Shown piece after piece: positions 1 through 9,826 of a stretch of 28,150 nucleotides of DNA (position 1 is its first letter; each line of letters begins with the position of its first letter). Location of the stretch: positions 1 through 28,150 of the forward strand of contig QXCR01000260.1 in the NCBI GenBank assembly GCA_004380135.1. The letters are read 5' to 3'. This DNA is from Stemphylium vesicarium. Lineage: Eukaryota; Ascomycota; Dothideomycetes; Pleosporales; Pleosporaceae. The position numbers were made by a program, and so were the translations under genes. The notes below the pieces were generated by a model. It was not told the DNA's origin and did not search any database. It worked only from the letters and a program-made list of their open reading frames with translations.

Positions 1-575
1 ACGCCGCTGTCTGTCTCCATCCATATTACAAATACTACTGCGATAACAGCTGGGCAGAGAAAGCTGGTTGGATTGAGGCTGCTAATGCTGGCTTTCAGCA
101 GCTTTGGGCGGAGTATAAGCAGCAGCGGCAGCAACCTCGCCCAAGGGCGCCTCCAGCAAGCAGTATAGACGAGGCAATCAACGCAATTGCGGATGTCTGC
201 GCGGGTACCAGCTGCGGTGAGCTTGACGAGTTCGACAGCTGGAAGAAATTCGAGCCAAAGTGGACGCAGGATCAATACGAGGCAGGTGGCAATCCTGTTC
301 AGTATTGGATCAGCCTACGCCCAAAGTACCCGCAATTGGCCGCATTTGCCATAGATATATTGACGATACCGGCATCAAGCTGCGATTGTGAGCGCATGTT
401 CAGCGAGCTTGGTGACCTCCTTGAGCCGAAGCGACGGGCTATAGGCTCGCAATTGCTTGCAGCTATTCAGCTAGTAAGATTATAGGTTAAGAGCGGCTTT
501 AAGCTCCTAGATGAGAAGGCTGAGAGTGAGCTTACTAACGAAGATATCGCGAGAAGGTATAATGTGGGCGAATAG
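1..575 (+). pseudogene. hAT-family transposase, 3' end only (relic)
   Basis: Reading in the frame that starts at base 3, the sequence encodes the C-terminal part of a hAT transposase and is cut off by the window edge. It opens with LHPYYKYYC, followed by a tryptophan-containing helix region and then the hAT dimerisation block: VQYWISLRPKYPQLA, an SSCDCERMFSELG stretch and KRRAIGSQLLAAIQLVRL. This block mediates dimerisation and contributes to the catalytic fold in the family. A TAG at 483-485 interrupts the frame where TGG is expected. The same frame continues with VKSGFKLLDEKAESEL and ends at TAG 573-575, so the stop is a single point change near the natural end. No terminal repeat was recognised downstream. 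The element is dead at least in this copy. Confidence 0.8.
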
Positions 576-839
576 GACACTTCATGTTAGTAATTTAGGT
601 GTCTTTGCATCCTTATAGCATACAATTCGATTAATCTATAATTAATCTGTAATCAAGCAACTCCTAAAACGTCGCTAATTAACTCAACTCAAGCAAGCTC
701 TCTAAGAATCACCAATCAAGTCAACTTAGTGCGCGCGGATTGATTGAGTTGATTGTTGGCAAGTCTGATGATAGGACAACACCCACACAACGCCGGCGGT
801 AACCAGCCGCACACACCAGCCTAAGGTATATTAATTGCC
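576..839. other. Non-coding stretch between hAT relic and LINE relic
   Basis: About 260 bases with several TTAACTCAA/GATTGAGTTGATTG-like words and many TA dinucleotides. No open frame, RNA gene or clear terminal repeat was seen. It may hold the decayed 3' end of the hAT element. Confidence 0.4.
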
Positions 840-1340
840 TGGGCTAACGTTAGTAGGAGATCACCTAGCCACATCGCAATCTTGCAACTTGCATAGGAAA
901 CAAAAGTAGACGTTGTATGCGTTTAAGAACCTTTCACCTACTTAGACTCTAAAACCTCAACACACCCTAGATATAACTTGCACGCCCTAGTAACTAACTA
1001 GGGCTATAATAACCCTAAAACTAGAAGAGCACTCTGCCCTTAGGTTATAACCTATATCCGCAAAGACTATAGACTTAAGTCTAAAGTCATCTTCCTAAAA
1101 ATTAACCGAGACCTGCTCTAGGTTAAGGTGAATGGCTACTCAATTCTTAACGCCTACCGCCAACCTACCAGTACTGGAGTCTTACAATACGTCGTGTTGC
1201 TGCTGCATCAAGTCGGGTTGACGCTGGTCCGCCTGAGGCGTCTCCCCCACCCAAATTTGGCAGAAACGGGCGCCAACTCAAGACGCCAGGGAGATTGAAG
1301 CAGTGCAAATGATCTAGAAGCTTCTATATATCATGTCGCG
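840..1340 (+). pseudogene. Non-LTR (LINE) retrotransposon endonuclease-domain relic
   Basis: In the frame of base 840 the sequence reads like the N-terminal part of the endonuclease/exonuclease/phosphatase domain of fungal LINEs: HIAILQLA, then KVDVVCV-stop-EPF (QEP expected, the first catalytic block), HPRY, VITYIRK and VNGYSILNAYRQP. Stops lie at 894, 924, 999, 1041 and 1119. Those at 894 and 1119 replace an expected TGG and that at 924 replaces CAA; all three fit C-to-T change at CpA on one strand. After about 1200 the match fades and frames shift. No reverse transcriptase domain is present, so this is an isolated fragment. The family call rests on motif order, not on a search. Confidence 0.65.
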
Positions 1341-1499
1341 CGGTAGGGTGCGGGTATTGTGGACAGAAAGATCAGGAAAGAGTGTATGTTGTATTGAATG
1401 TAGCATCCTAGCTGAGCATATATAAAGGTCATCGCGCGGCGTTATTAGTAACAAGGTTTCCGACAGCGCTTGGCCTGCGACATATCACTACCTCAGAAA

Positions 1500-1608
1500 G
1501 TTTCACAATAATAGCTATCGTGTGTGGCTCAATAACCTCATCTTTTTGATTGTCCCATATTGGTGGTGGCTCGTTGACTGAACTGGCTCGTTGACTGCGC
1601 ACGGACTG
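1500..1608 (+). mobile_element. Solo right end of a pogo-like element, with internal 17-base direct repeat
   Basis: GGCTCGTTGACTG occurs at 1568-1580 and again at 1585-1597, a 17-base period. The end then reads TGCGCACGGACTG followed by TA at 1609-1610, the target dinucleotide of pogo elements. The preceding CCTCATCTTTTT is also found at the right end of the element at 13616-14498, which has the same architecture with a different motif. No matching left end and no transposase was found upstream, so only one terminus remains, next to the LINE relic. Confidence 0.55.
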
Positions 1609-2092
1609 TAACGTGCGCTTGATAGAAGGCTCTCTCGTCAGCTTTGCCGCCACCGATTTTATCTCGCTGCACAAATAACATCCAGCTATTTTCCCAAAGA
1701 ATGTGCACGTATAAATCGCTGCTATCACTGTACCAATCTTAAAACTACAGTGTATAGTTTTACAAGCTGGATAGGGTTGTGTCAAAATGGTGTTCAGTGT
1801 GCACCACGTGAATTTCTGCATCAAGAGCACGGACATGGTGGTCATAGCTCTACCGAGGGCCAAGCCGAACAGGCATCCTGACTTTGGATTGTTCGTCCCG
1901 CACAAAGCACGCTCAGCCCTGGCAATCGCGGAAAGCATTCCATTTCAAGCGGTTGTGCCATGCAGAGATGCCCTCTCACAGGCGCCTTGCCTCGTAGTGC
2001 CGCTCGATCGCCGCGAACGCCACGTAGCAACAGCGCAGCGGTCAGACTGCCGACCGAACCTGATGCTAGGAACTTCCGATCCCGGTACCGTA
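1609..2092. other. Spacer between two pogo-like ends
   Basis: Some 480 bases carrying overlapping open frames on both strands (for example 1429-1938 on the minus strand and 1787-2206 on the plus strand). None shows recognisable motifs, and the plus frame runs into element 1. TAACGTGCG occurs at both edges (from 1609 and from 2091). No gene can be supported. Confidence 0.4.
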
Positions 2093-3860
2093 ACGTGCGG
2101 GATCAGTAAGCTGGCCACCTCACCAAGTTATCGCAACTCCATCTGCGCCAACGACTATGGCTCAACAACAACGTTCTCAGCAGACCTCTCGTCAAGGAAG
2201 AATTAGTCTAGCTTTAGCATCTTATTATAATAACCCACTACAATCACTCGGCGCACTCGCGATAACGTACGACGTCCCAAGATCAACTACAGACGCGTCT
2301 CCAAGGTACCCAGCCACGATCTGAGACTACGTCTGTCAATCGCAACCTACACCTGGTCGAGGAGCAGTCTCTTATGCAGTGGATCCTAGATCTTAATCGA
2401 CGAGGCTTTCCGCCCCAGGCCATCGACGTGCGGCGTATGGCAGACGCTCTACTCGCCGCGCGCGGCCAAGATCCACCACCACAACCTGTTGGCCAGAAGT
2501 GGGTGTCGCGCTTCGTCAACAGCCAATCTGAGCTACAGAAAAAGTGGGATAGAAAGTTCCATAGCTAGCGCGCTCGATGTGAGGATCCTGTCGCAATGGC
2601 AGCGTGGTTTAAGCTGGTAGAGGAGACGCGCCAGGTCGATGGGATACTAGACACAGACACGTACAACTTTGATGAGACTGGCTTTATGATAGGCGTCGCA
2701 GCGACGTCTAAGGTTGTCACAAGCTCAGATACTATAGGTCGAGCAGTCACTGTACAGTCAGGCAATCGCGACTGGGTCACGACTATCGAGTGTATCGACG
2801 CGTCCGGCTGGTGTCTTCCGCCGTTCGTGATCCTGTCTGGGAAACTCCACCAGGCTAGCTGGTATTAACACCCGCCAGACTGGGTAGTCGCCGTATCCGA
2901 CCACGGCTGGACGACAGATGAGCTCGGCGTCGAGTGGGTAAAACACTTCAACAGGCATACAGCTTCTCGTACGCGTGGAGTCTACCGGCTTCTTATCCTA
3001 GATGGCCATAGTAGCCACGCTACGCCTGAGTTTGACCAGAACTGTACAGAGAATAAGATCATCACTCTCTGTATGCCAGCGCACACGTCCCATCTACTCC
3101 AGCCGTTTGATTTAAGCTGTTTCTTTCTGCTTAAGCGCGCGTACGGTCACGAGATCCAGGAGCTCGCCCGCTAAGGCGTCTACCACGTTGACAAGGAAGA
3201 CTTTCTCACGATCTATACACGGATCCAGCCAACAGTATTCACGCAGCAGAACATTCAGGCTGGCTTCCGGGCGACAGGGCTTATTCCTCCCTGCCCAGAC
3301 CGCGTGCTATCGTCGCTTACAGTCGTCCGGACGCCGTCTCCACGAGCAACAACAGCAGATAACAACGTCGCATGGACAGCAGAGACACCGCGTACAGTAG
3401 CGCAGCTTCAGCAGCAGGCTCGTCACATACAGGACCTACTTCGTCGCCAGTCACAGAGCCCAACAAGCCAAGCTATCCGCCAGCTTGTCAAAGGTTGTCA
3501 GCTTGCGATGGACTCAGCAACTATGCTCGCAGAGGAGAATAGGAAGCTTCGTACGGCTAGTCAGCGCCAACAACGTAACAGAGACCAACGGCGTCAGTAT
3601 ATAGCTCGTGGAGGTGCTCTCCAGGCTCAGCAATGCCAACAGCTCGCTGCAGAGGCAGAAAGGGTGGTCGCGGAGGTAGAACAAGCTCTAGCTACTCAAG
3701 GACGTCAGCGCACACCACCAACGTGTAGCAAGTGTCACGTTCAAGGACACACGCGGACTCAATGTAGACAGGAATAGACTAGCGATCTACAGAATTTCAC
3801 GCTATTATATTATGTTATTGTGCAGATATCGTGCAGAGCGTTGCGTTACGTGGAACACGT
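2093..3860 (+). mobile_element. Pogo-like element 1 (Tc1/mariner superfamily), full length but decayed
   Basis: The element is bounded by TA at 2091-2092 and at 3861-3862. The left end reads ACGTGCGGGATCAGTAAGC, with one CAGTAAGCTGGCCAC unit at 2104-2118. The right end read inward is ACGTGTTCCACG. Element 2 (11150-12961) has matching ACGTRTTCCAC termini, and the two share a transposase and a 3' untranslated tail. The left terminal repeat has lost its second 17-base unit. Boundaries are inferred from the comparison with element 2 and could be off by a few bases. Confidence 0.6.
2157..3777 (+). pseudogene. Pogo-like transposase with C-terminal CCHC zinc knuckle, broken
   Basis: The start ATG at 2157 opens MAQQQRSQQTSRQGR and a Psq-type helix-turn-helix (LGALAITYDVPRSTT). 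A frameshift near 2290 moves the frame to the one used from there to 3777. That frame holds the CENP-B-like domain (SLMQWILDLNRRGFPPQ, WVSRFVNSQSEL), the DDE core with NFDETGF (first Asp, near 2670) and LLILDGHSSH (second Asp, near 3000), HTSHLLQPFD, then a Q/R-rich coiled tail. It ends in a retroviral-type knuckle, C-x2-C-x4-H-x4-C, near 3724-3765. Stops at 2566 (TAG), 2866 (TAA) and 3172 (TAA) interrupt it. At 2566 and 2866 element 2 still has CAG and CAA; the third stop is shared. It cannot encode an active transposase. Confidence 0.85.
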
Positions 3861-5486
3861 TACTTTCACTGGTTCCGTAAGCAATGGCGGCTTATCAAAG
3901 CGCCAAGATACTCTCGTGTTATATGTGTCTGTAGTTGGCTCGGCTCAAACACCGTGCTGCATCGAGCAATGTCCGGTTCGCTCTAGCCTACTGATTCCAT
4001 ACCGCAACGGTCCTTTAATCTCTAGCTAAGATGGAAATGACGCGGCCTGCTATGATATCAGCGCTAGTGGTTGCTAACAACTACCTGGGAATTAGCGTCT
4101 CTGTCAATTCGCTACACTTAGTCTACTTTGATCAAGATCGTTAATGCAGCAGGGCTTGCAGAATTCAAGCTTTATGGATATTGCCAGTACTGAACGGTAC
4201 TTCTGTGACGTAAAAACAGCAGCATATCTCGAACTATCCTGGAACTTTGGCAGCATAGCGACGTATCGGTGGATCATGTAGTGCTCTCAACTACTGTGGC
4301 TATGAGGATGGTTCTACAGGGCTGTTAAATGCATGGAGACATATTGCCATAGCAGACGAACATGTCGTATCAGAGGATAAACGAAGAACTTGATAGCTAA
4401 ACCCTCCCGTACACAAGACGTCCAGGCATGCAGGGCTTACCAGTCTTCCCAGCTTCCAAACAGCTGCGTCGGAATGCAAGCTAGAGCAGGGGTAGGATTC
4501 GATGCTCCTCAAAACCTTATCCGAAAGGTTTGCTTCCGTCACATGAGTGCCTCCATCTTACGGCCGCGATTTAGCCGAGTAGGTGCCGCTCGATCCAGCT
4601 ACAGCGTGCCTCGCGACTCCCTTTCCATTCATTTCCACCCCATGCTGCGGCCATGTGTAGAAGCACACTATTTTCCACTGTCTGGGTCAGCTAATTACTC
4701 TCGAGTCTTTTACTACGTGAAAAAAACTTGACTACTTCGTGATGACCCTTTACCTTCTTGCCTCTATCAATTACCATACTACAAGGCCTTTGATGTTTGT
4801 CCTATTGATGCAATTAGCCAGCACCCCGTGAATTGGTTTCAAACAGGCATCACTACCATGAAACCTAATTTCTGATCACTGGTTGACAAGCAGGCATTGT
4901 ATGCCTCATCCCGCACCTGACGGCTATCCTGGGGTTGATGGCGTGGTGGCCGATTTAAACCACCAAACCCACATCAAAGTTGGGGCTACTGGATCAAAAA
5001 AAAAGCTACTACTGTGGTACCTATGGCGGAGAGGTATATAGGCCTTGATACATGTATCTATTTTTTGAGCGCGACTGAAAAGTTGAGACTCAGGTCAAAC
5101 CGCGATCGAATAGCTGTTGAAGCTGGTGCAGGCTTTGGTATCTCTTCTCTACTACGATGGGCTGTTGGGCGGTCGGCACGCTCGGATCGTACCCGAGAAG
5201 ACGAAAGACCCAGAAAGCTACCAGGAGTGACTAGGCTACATGAAGCTGCTGGTTTATTCCGCTTACGTGGCCCTTAGTGCTTATCAGGCCCAAGGTTCCT
5301 CCTGCTTATCTCGGAAGTCACATGAGTAGGCAAAGACACGAATCTATACAGCCCGAAAGGAAAGTGCACTATCAGGCAAGAACCTTTGTCACCAGCTCCT
5401 GCGCCTGTGTTCTCTTATCATATTAACCTACTGCAATGATTAGACACCTATCTTGACTGTATTTCGCAAATTCTCAATACGCGACT
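3861..5486. other. Intergenic region upstream of the ABC transporter
   Basis: About 1.6 kb without a recognisable gene. Open frames at 4300-4542 (-), 4390-4731 (+) and 5014-5277 (+) overlap or lack motifs and show no codon pattern I can support. The last few hundred bases must include the transporter's promoter and 5' leader. I see no clear TATA box or named operator. Confidence 0.45.
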
Positions 5487-8400
5487 ATGGATAATATCAC
5501 AAACTATCAACCGCGACCTCAGCTTGCAGCCAATCCGGGGGCAGACAATGTTGCTGTCATAACCGAAATGCCTGAAAATGTGGATGCAGAGGAGAATGGC
5601 GTCGTCAAAGTCATAAAATATGATGAAGATTTCTCAGACAAAGCCAAGAAGGCGCGTAAGTCTGGTGTCAAGGATTACTTCGTAAGCGATCCGCATTGGT
5701 CCATGTATTGCTAATATGACATGCTCAGCGAGTCTTCTCCTACGCGACTAAACTCGACATCGGTCTTGTCTCGTTATGTTGTGCTACCTCCATCGGCTCA
5801 GGTGTTGCTTTTCCTCTGATGAGTATCGTTTTTGGTATGAATTGACCTACGAGACAGACGATCCTGGTCCTAAAGGTTACTAATTTTGCGCAGGTCAACT
5901 GGTCGGCTCCTTTACGGATTACTTCGTCCCAGGCACAACCATGACAGCTGTCGAGTTTCAGACCGAGGTCAACAGGCTAACACTGTACCTTGTGTATCTT
6001 TTCATTGGAAAATTCGTGTTATCCTACATTTCAATGGTACAGGCACACACGCCCAATGCGCTGTTAAACACTAACAATTGTCTAGCTCACCATCCGGATC
6101 ACCGGCCTTCGAATTTCAGCAGCACTACGCTTGGCATACCTACGAGCCATATTCGCACAACCACTCGATGTAATAGATACTATAAGCCCCGGGAAGGTAT
6201 CAACTCGCATCACAGCCTCGTCTAATACGGTTCAACTCGCTATATCACAGCATTTGGCAATGTTGTTCCAATCACTCGCCTTCACGATTGGAGCATATGT
6301 TATCGCATTCACTAGGAATCCTTTACTTGCCCTAGTCGCCTCTTCTTCGCTCCCATTCATTTTCGTCTCCGGGAGTGCGATCGTACCGCCCCTCATAAGG
6401 ATACATAAGGTCACTGAAAAGTACCACGATGATGCCTCAGCCATGGCATTTGAGATCTTCGCATCCATCCGACTTGTTGTCGCATTTGGTGCAGAACAGA
6501 GGTTAGCAAGGCAGCACGAGGACATGCTAAGAAAAGCTGCGGAGAATGAAAAAAAAGCTGCACCCATAATGGGCCTCTCGATGTCACCTATGATGGTAGG
6601 ACAGTATGGCACATTCGCTATTGCCTTCTGGTTCGGTATCAAGCAGTATTCGGGAGGCAAGGATATTGATGTTGGAACCATTGCCATTGTACTCTCTTGC
6701 GTAACGATGGCATTGATGAACATCAGCAGAGTGATCTCCCCGATAGTTGCTATCGTAAAAGCATCATCTGCTGCTACCGAACTCTTCACCACCATCGATG
6801 CCCCGACCCCTAATAAGATGGGACTCAAAGGGCCAAACATTACTGCTAAGGCTGATATTACTTTCCATAACGTCACCTTTTCATATCCCAGTCGACCTGA
6901 CATTCAGATTCTTGAAGGACTTGATCTCGAACTCAAAGCAGGCAAAGTCACCGCTATCGTTGGCCCTTCTGGAAGTGGTAGGTGAAATTCGCCCCGCAGC
7001 TACGATAATGAGCAGCATTGACATGATGCTTAACCTTTAGGAAAGTCTACTATTGTAGGCCTTTTGCAAAGATGGTATGATCTTTCGGGCGCGACGCCCT
7101 CGTCTCCAGTCACACCCAACGACGGAGTGGATGAGCCCACACCCGCCGCCGAAGCACTTGAAACGAGGAAAGATGTTTCAAAGAAGTTTGGACGGCTGAA
7201 GAGACAAGCTAAACATAAGATTGAAGGCTTAGAGACACTACAGAAGGCTGAGGAAGAAAAGACCAAAGACAATGAGCCTGAGCCGGGTCCAAACACCTGC
7301 ACTGGTAACATCAAGGTTGGCAACACTAATTTAGGACAGATTGAACTCAAGTGGTGGCGCTCCCAGATCGGCGTTGTGCAGCAAGAACCCTTTCTATTCA
7401 ATGACACTCTCTACAACAATGTCGCGTTCGGTCTTAGTGGTACAAGCTACGAAGATCTGCCTGCAGAGCAAAAGATGAGGATGGTACAGGACGCATGTCG
7501 GAAGGCATGTGCGGAAGAGTTCATCTCGAAGCTGCCTGAGGGGTATGAAACTAAGGTAGGAGAAAGTGGCATGAAGTTATCGGGTGGACAACGCCAGCGG
7601 ATTTCAATTGCGAGGAGCATCATCAAACAGCCACCTATATTGATTTTGGACGAAGCGACGAGCGCTATTGACGTAAGAACGGAGCGCATTGTTCAGCAAG
7701 CACTCGATCGAGTCTCGAAAGACAGGACCACCATCGTCATCGCCCATCGCCTCTCTACCATTAGAAGAGCGGACAAGATCGTTGTCCTGCGCCAAGGCAA
7801 AGTCGTAGAGCAAGGTACCCATGAGGAATTACTGAAAATCGAAGCAGGTGTCTATTACGGCCTGATTCATGCACAAGAGATCGCAACGGAAGTTGAACAT
7901 GGCACTGATGACACTCCGCTGATGAAGGCCAAGAGTTCTGATACTGAGATCATTGAAGAAGAAGCAGCAAATAGTTATATTACGGGAGCAACAGAGACGG
8001 AGTACAAGCAGCAAGGCCTGCTTGGTAGCTTTGGGCGTCTTCTGTATGAGCAACGTCATCAGCGGGTCTTATACAGTCTCGCCATCCTTGGCATCCTGGC
8101 TAGTGGTGCCGTCTATCCTCTACAAGCTTACGTATTCGCTAGCGCAACCAATGTTTTCACCCTTCCGATGGACAAACTCGTCAATCAGGGCAATTTCTGG
8201 GCAGGCATGTTTGGTGTAATGGCAGGGAGTACCGGACTATCATACTTCTTCATGGGAGCGGCATGCCATCTCATTTCAACCGCAGTAACACTGAAGTACA
8301 GACAAGAGTACTTAGACAATCTCATCCACAAACGTATCGCCTTTTTCGACGACGAAGAGCATAGTCCAGGGTCCCTTACCGCAGGATTGAGTTCAGATCC

Positions 8401-9826
8401 CGCACAGATTCAAAAGTTAACAGCGATGGAGATGTCTGTGGCGCTCATTGCCGTCATCAACGTCGTAGGGTGCGTTATCATATCATTCGTCTACGGCTGG
8501 AAACTCTCTCTTGTTGGGTTGTTCACAGCAATGCCGCTCATATTAGCTGCTGGATATATCCGCCTGCGCCTGGAACTGGAGTTCGAGAATTCCAATGCCA
8601 AAGTGTTTGAAACTAGCAGTCAATTCGCTGCGGAAGCGGTCGGCGCCTTTCGTACTGTACTCAGTCTCATTATGGAAGATAAGATTGGGCAACGCTACGA
8701 AACCCTGCTTAAAAACCATGTCAGCAAGGCTTTCTCGAGCGCAAAATACAGTACTGTTGTCTTCGCGGCAAGTGACAGTATTGAGCTAGCCTGTATGGCT
8801 CTTACCTTTTGGTATGGTGGAACATTGCTCGCATCTCGCGAATACAGTAACGTCGACTTCTTCGTTATCTATCAGGCCATTGTTCAGGGTGCTCTTGCGG
8901 CGGGCATGTTCTTTTCCTTCGCTCCCAACATGGCCCAGGCGACCGGTGCAGCCAACCGCATCCTCAGTATGCGTCCGACGCAGAATAAAACACGATCCTC
9001 ATACCAGCCGTTGAGATCACCATCCGAAAAAGTGGGCATACAGTTCCAGAACGTCTGTTTCACATACGAATCACGCGAAGTGCCCGTGTTTTCGAATCTC
9101 GACTTGCAGATTGCGCCTGGGCAATTTGCCGCTTTAGTAGGGACATCTGGTTGCGGAAAGTCAACCGTGATCTCACTTCTTGAGCGCTTTTATGACGCAT
9201 CATCTGGCCAAATCTTGTTTAACGGGCGAGATATCACGACTCTTGACCTATCCGAGTACCGTAGACAGATTAGCCTTGTTAGCCAAGAGCCAACCCTTTA
9301 CGAAGGGACGATTCGGGATAATATCGCATTGTCCGTCAATACGGTGGCTGACGAGGAAATCAAACAAGCATGTCGTGACGTACATATTCACGACTTTATT
9401 ACCTCACTTCCAGACGGTTACAATCAGCGTCTCGGCCCAAAAGGCATATCCCTATCCGGTGGGCAAAAACAACGCCTCAGTCTTGCTCGTGCCCTGCTTC
9501 GAAAGCCAAAACTGCTCTTACTGGATGAAGCGACGTCATCACTAGACTCTGAGTCCGAAAAGATTGTCCAAGAAACTATTGAGCGTGTCGCACAGGAAGG
9601 GAGCAGAACAGTGATCGCAGTAGCGCACCGGCTTGCCACGGTTCAAAGAGCTGATATAATCTTCGTCTTGGGGAGTGGGAAGGTGCTGGAGAAAGGAAAT
9701 CATACGACTTTGCTGAGAAAGAGGGGGATTTATTGGCAAATGGTTAGCTCTCCTTTCGTGTTTTTCTTCTTGTACGCAAGTATGCTGATTTCAGTACAGT
9801 GTCAAGCCCAGGCTTTGGATAGCTAG
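5487..9826 (+). CDS. ABC multidrug transporter, full-size ABCB/MDR type (TMD-NBD-TMD-NBD)
   Basis: Plasma-membrane ATP-driven efflux pump of the P-glycoprotein family. Exons by eye: 5487-5681, 5729-5834, 5894-6036, 6086-6977, 7041-9742 and 9800-9826, giving 4065 bases and 1354 aa with no internal stop, a usual length for the family. The first half has membrane segments from about residue 75. Its NBD1 has Walker A GPSGSGKST (441-449), Q-loop near 560, signature LSGGQRQ (625-631), Walker B ILILDE (645-650) and H-loop His 681. TMD2 starts near 787. NBD2 has GTSGCGKST (1146-1154), LSGGQKQ (1250-1256), LLLLDE (ending 1275) and His 1308. All ATPase motifs look intact in both halves. NBD1 carries a charged insert of about 71 residues between Walker A and Q-loop. 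The substrate is unknown; secondary-metabolite export or self-protection is plausible given the NRPS 16 kb away. No overlapping gene or operon-like partner. Confidence 0.93.
5682..5728 (+). other. Intron 1 of the ABC transporter
   Basis: Donor GTAAGC, branch-like TGCTAAT and acceptor CTCAG, 47 bases. It joins VKDYF to RVFSYATKLD in phase 0. Reading through gives a stop at once, so splicing is required. Confidence 0.85.
5835..5893 (+). other. Intron 2 of the ABC transporter
   Basis: Donor GTATGA, branch-like TACTAAT and acceptor GCGCAG, 59 bases. It splits the Gly codon in IVFGQLVGS. Confidence 0.85.
6037..6085 (+). other. Intron 3 of the ABC transporter
   Basis: Donor GTACAG, branch-like CACTAAC and acceptor TCTAG, 49 bases, phase 0. 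It joins FVLSYISM to LTIRITGLRISAALRLAYL, the expected order for the family. Confidence 0.82.
6978..7040 (+). other. Intron 4 of the ABC transporter, inside the Walker A motif
   Basis: Donor GTAGGT, branch-like GCTTAAC and acceptor TTTAG, 63 bases. It splits the Gly codon just before the Walker A lysine (GPSGSG|KST). Without splicing, the first nucleotide-binding domain is lost. Confidence 0.88.
9743..9799 (+). other. Intron 5 of the ABC transporter (57 bases, frame-neutral)
   Basis: Donor GTTAGC and acceptor TACAG. Removing it joins YWQM to CQAQALDS, the usual C-terminal ending of fungal MDR pumps, and leaves a last exon of only 27 bases. The intron is a multiple of three and has no in-frame stop, so retention would add 19 mostly hydrophobic residues instead of breaking the protein. 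Confidence 0.75.

Noticed and set aside
1787..2206. 139-codon plus-strand open frame
   Set aside because: It runs across the border of element 1 and overlaps the transposase N-terminus in another frame; no motif is present.
4920..4980. Possible hairpin GTGGTGG...CCACCA
   Set aside because: The stem is short and imperfect, and no feature nearby makes use of it.
5014..5277. 87-codon plus-strand frame upstream of the ABC transporter
   Set aside because: No recognisable domain, no intron context and a composition typical of chance frames.
6232..6903. 223-codon minus-strand frame
   Set aside because: It is the exact antisense of transporter exon 4, which carries clear ABC family motifs on the plus strand.
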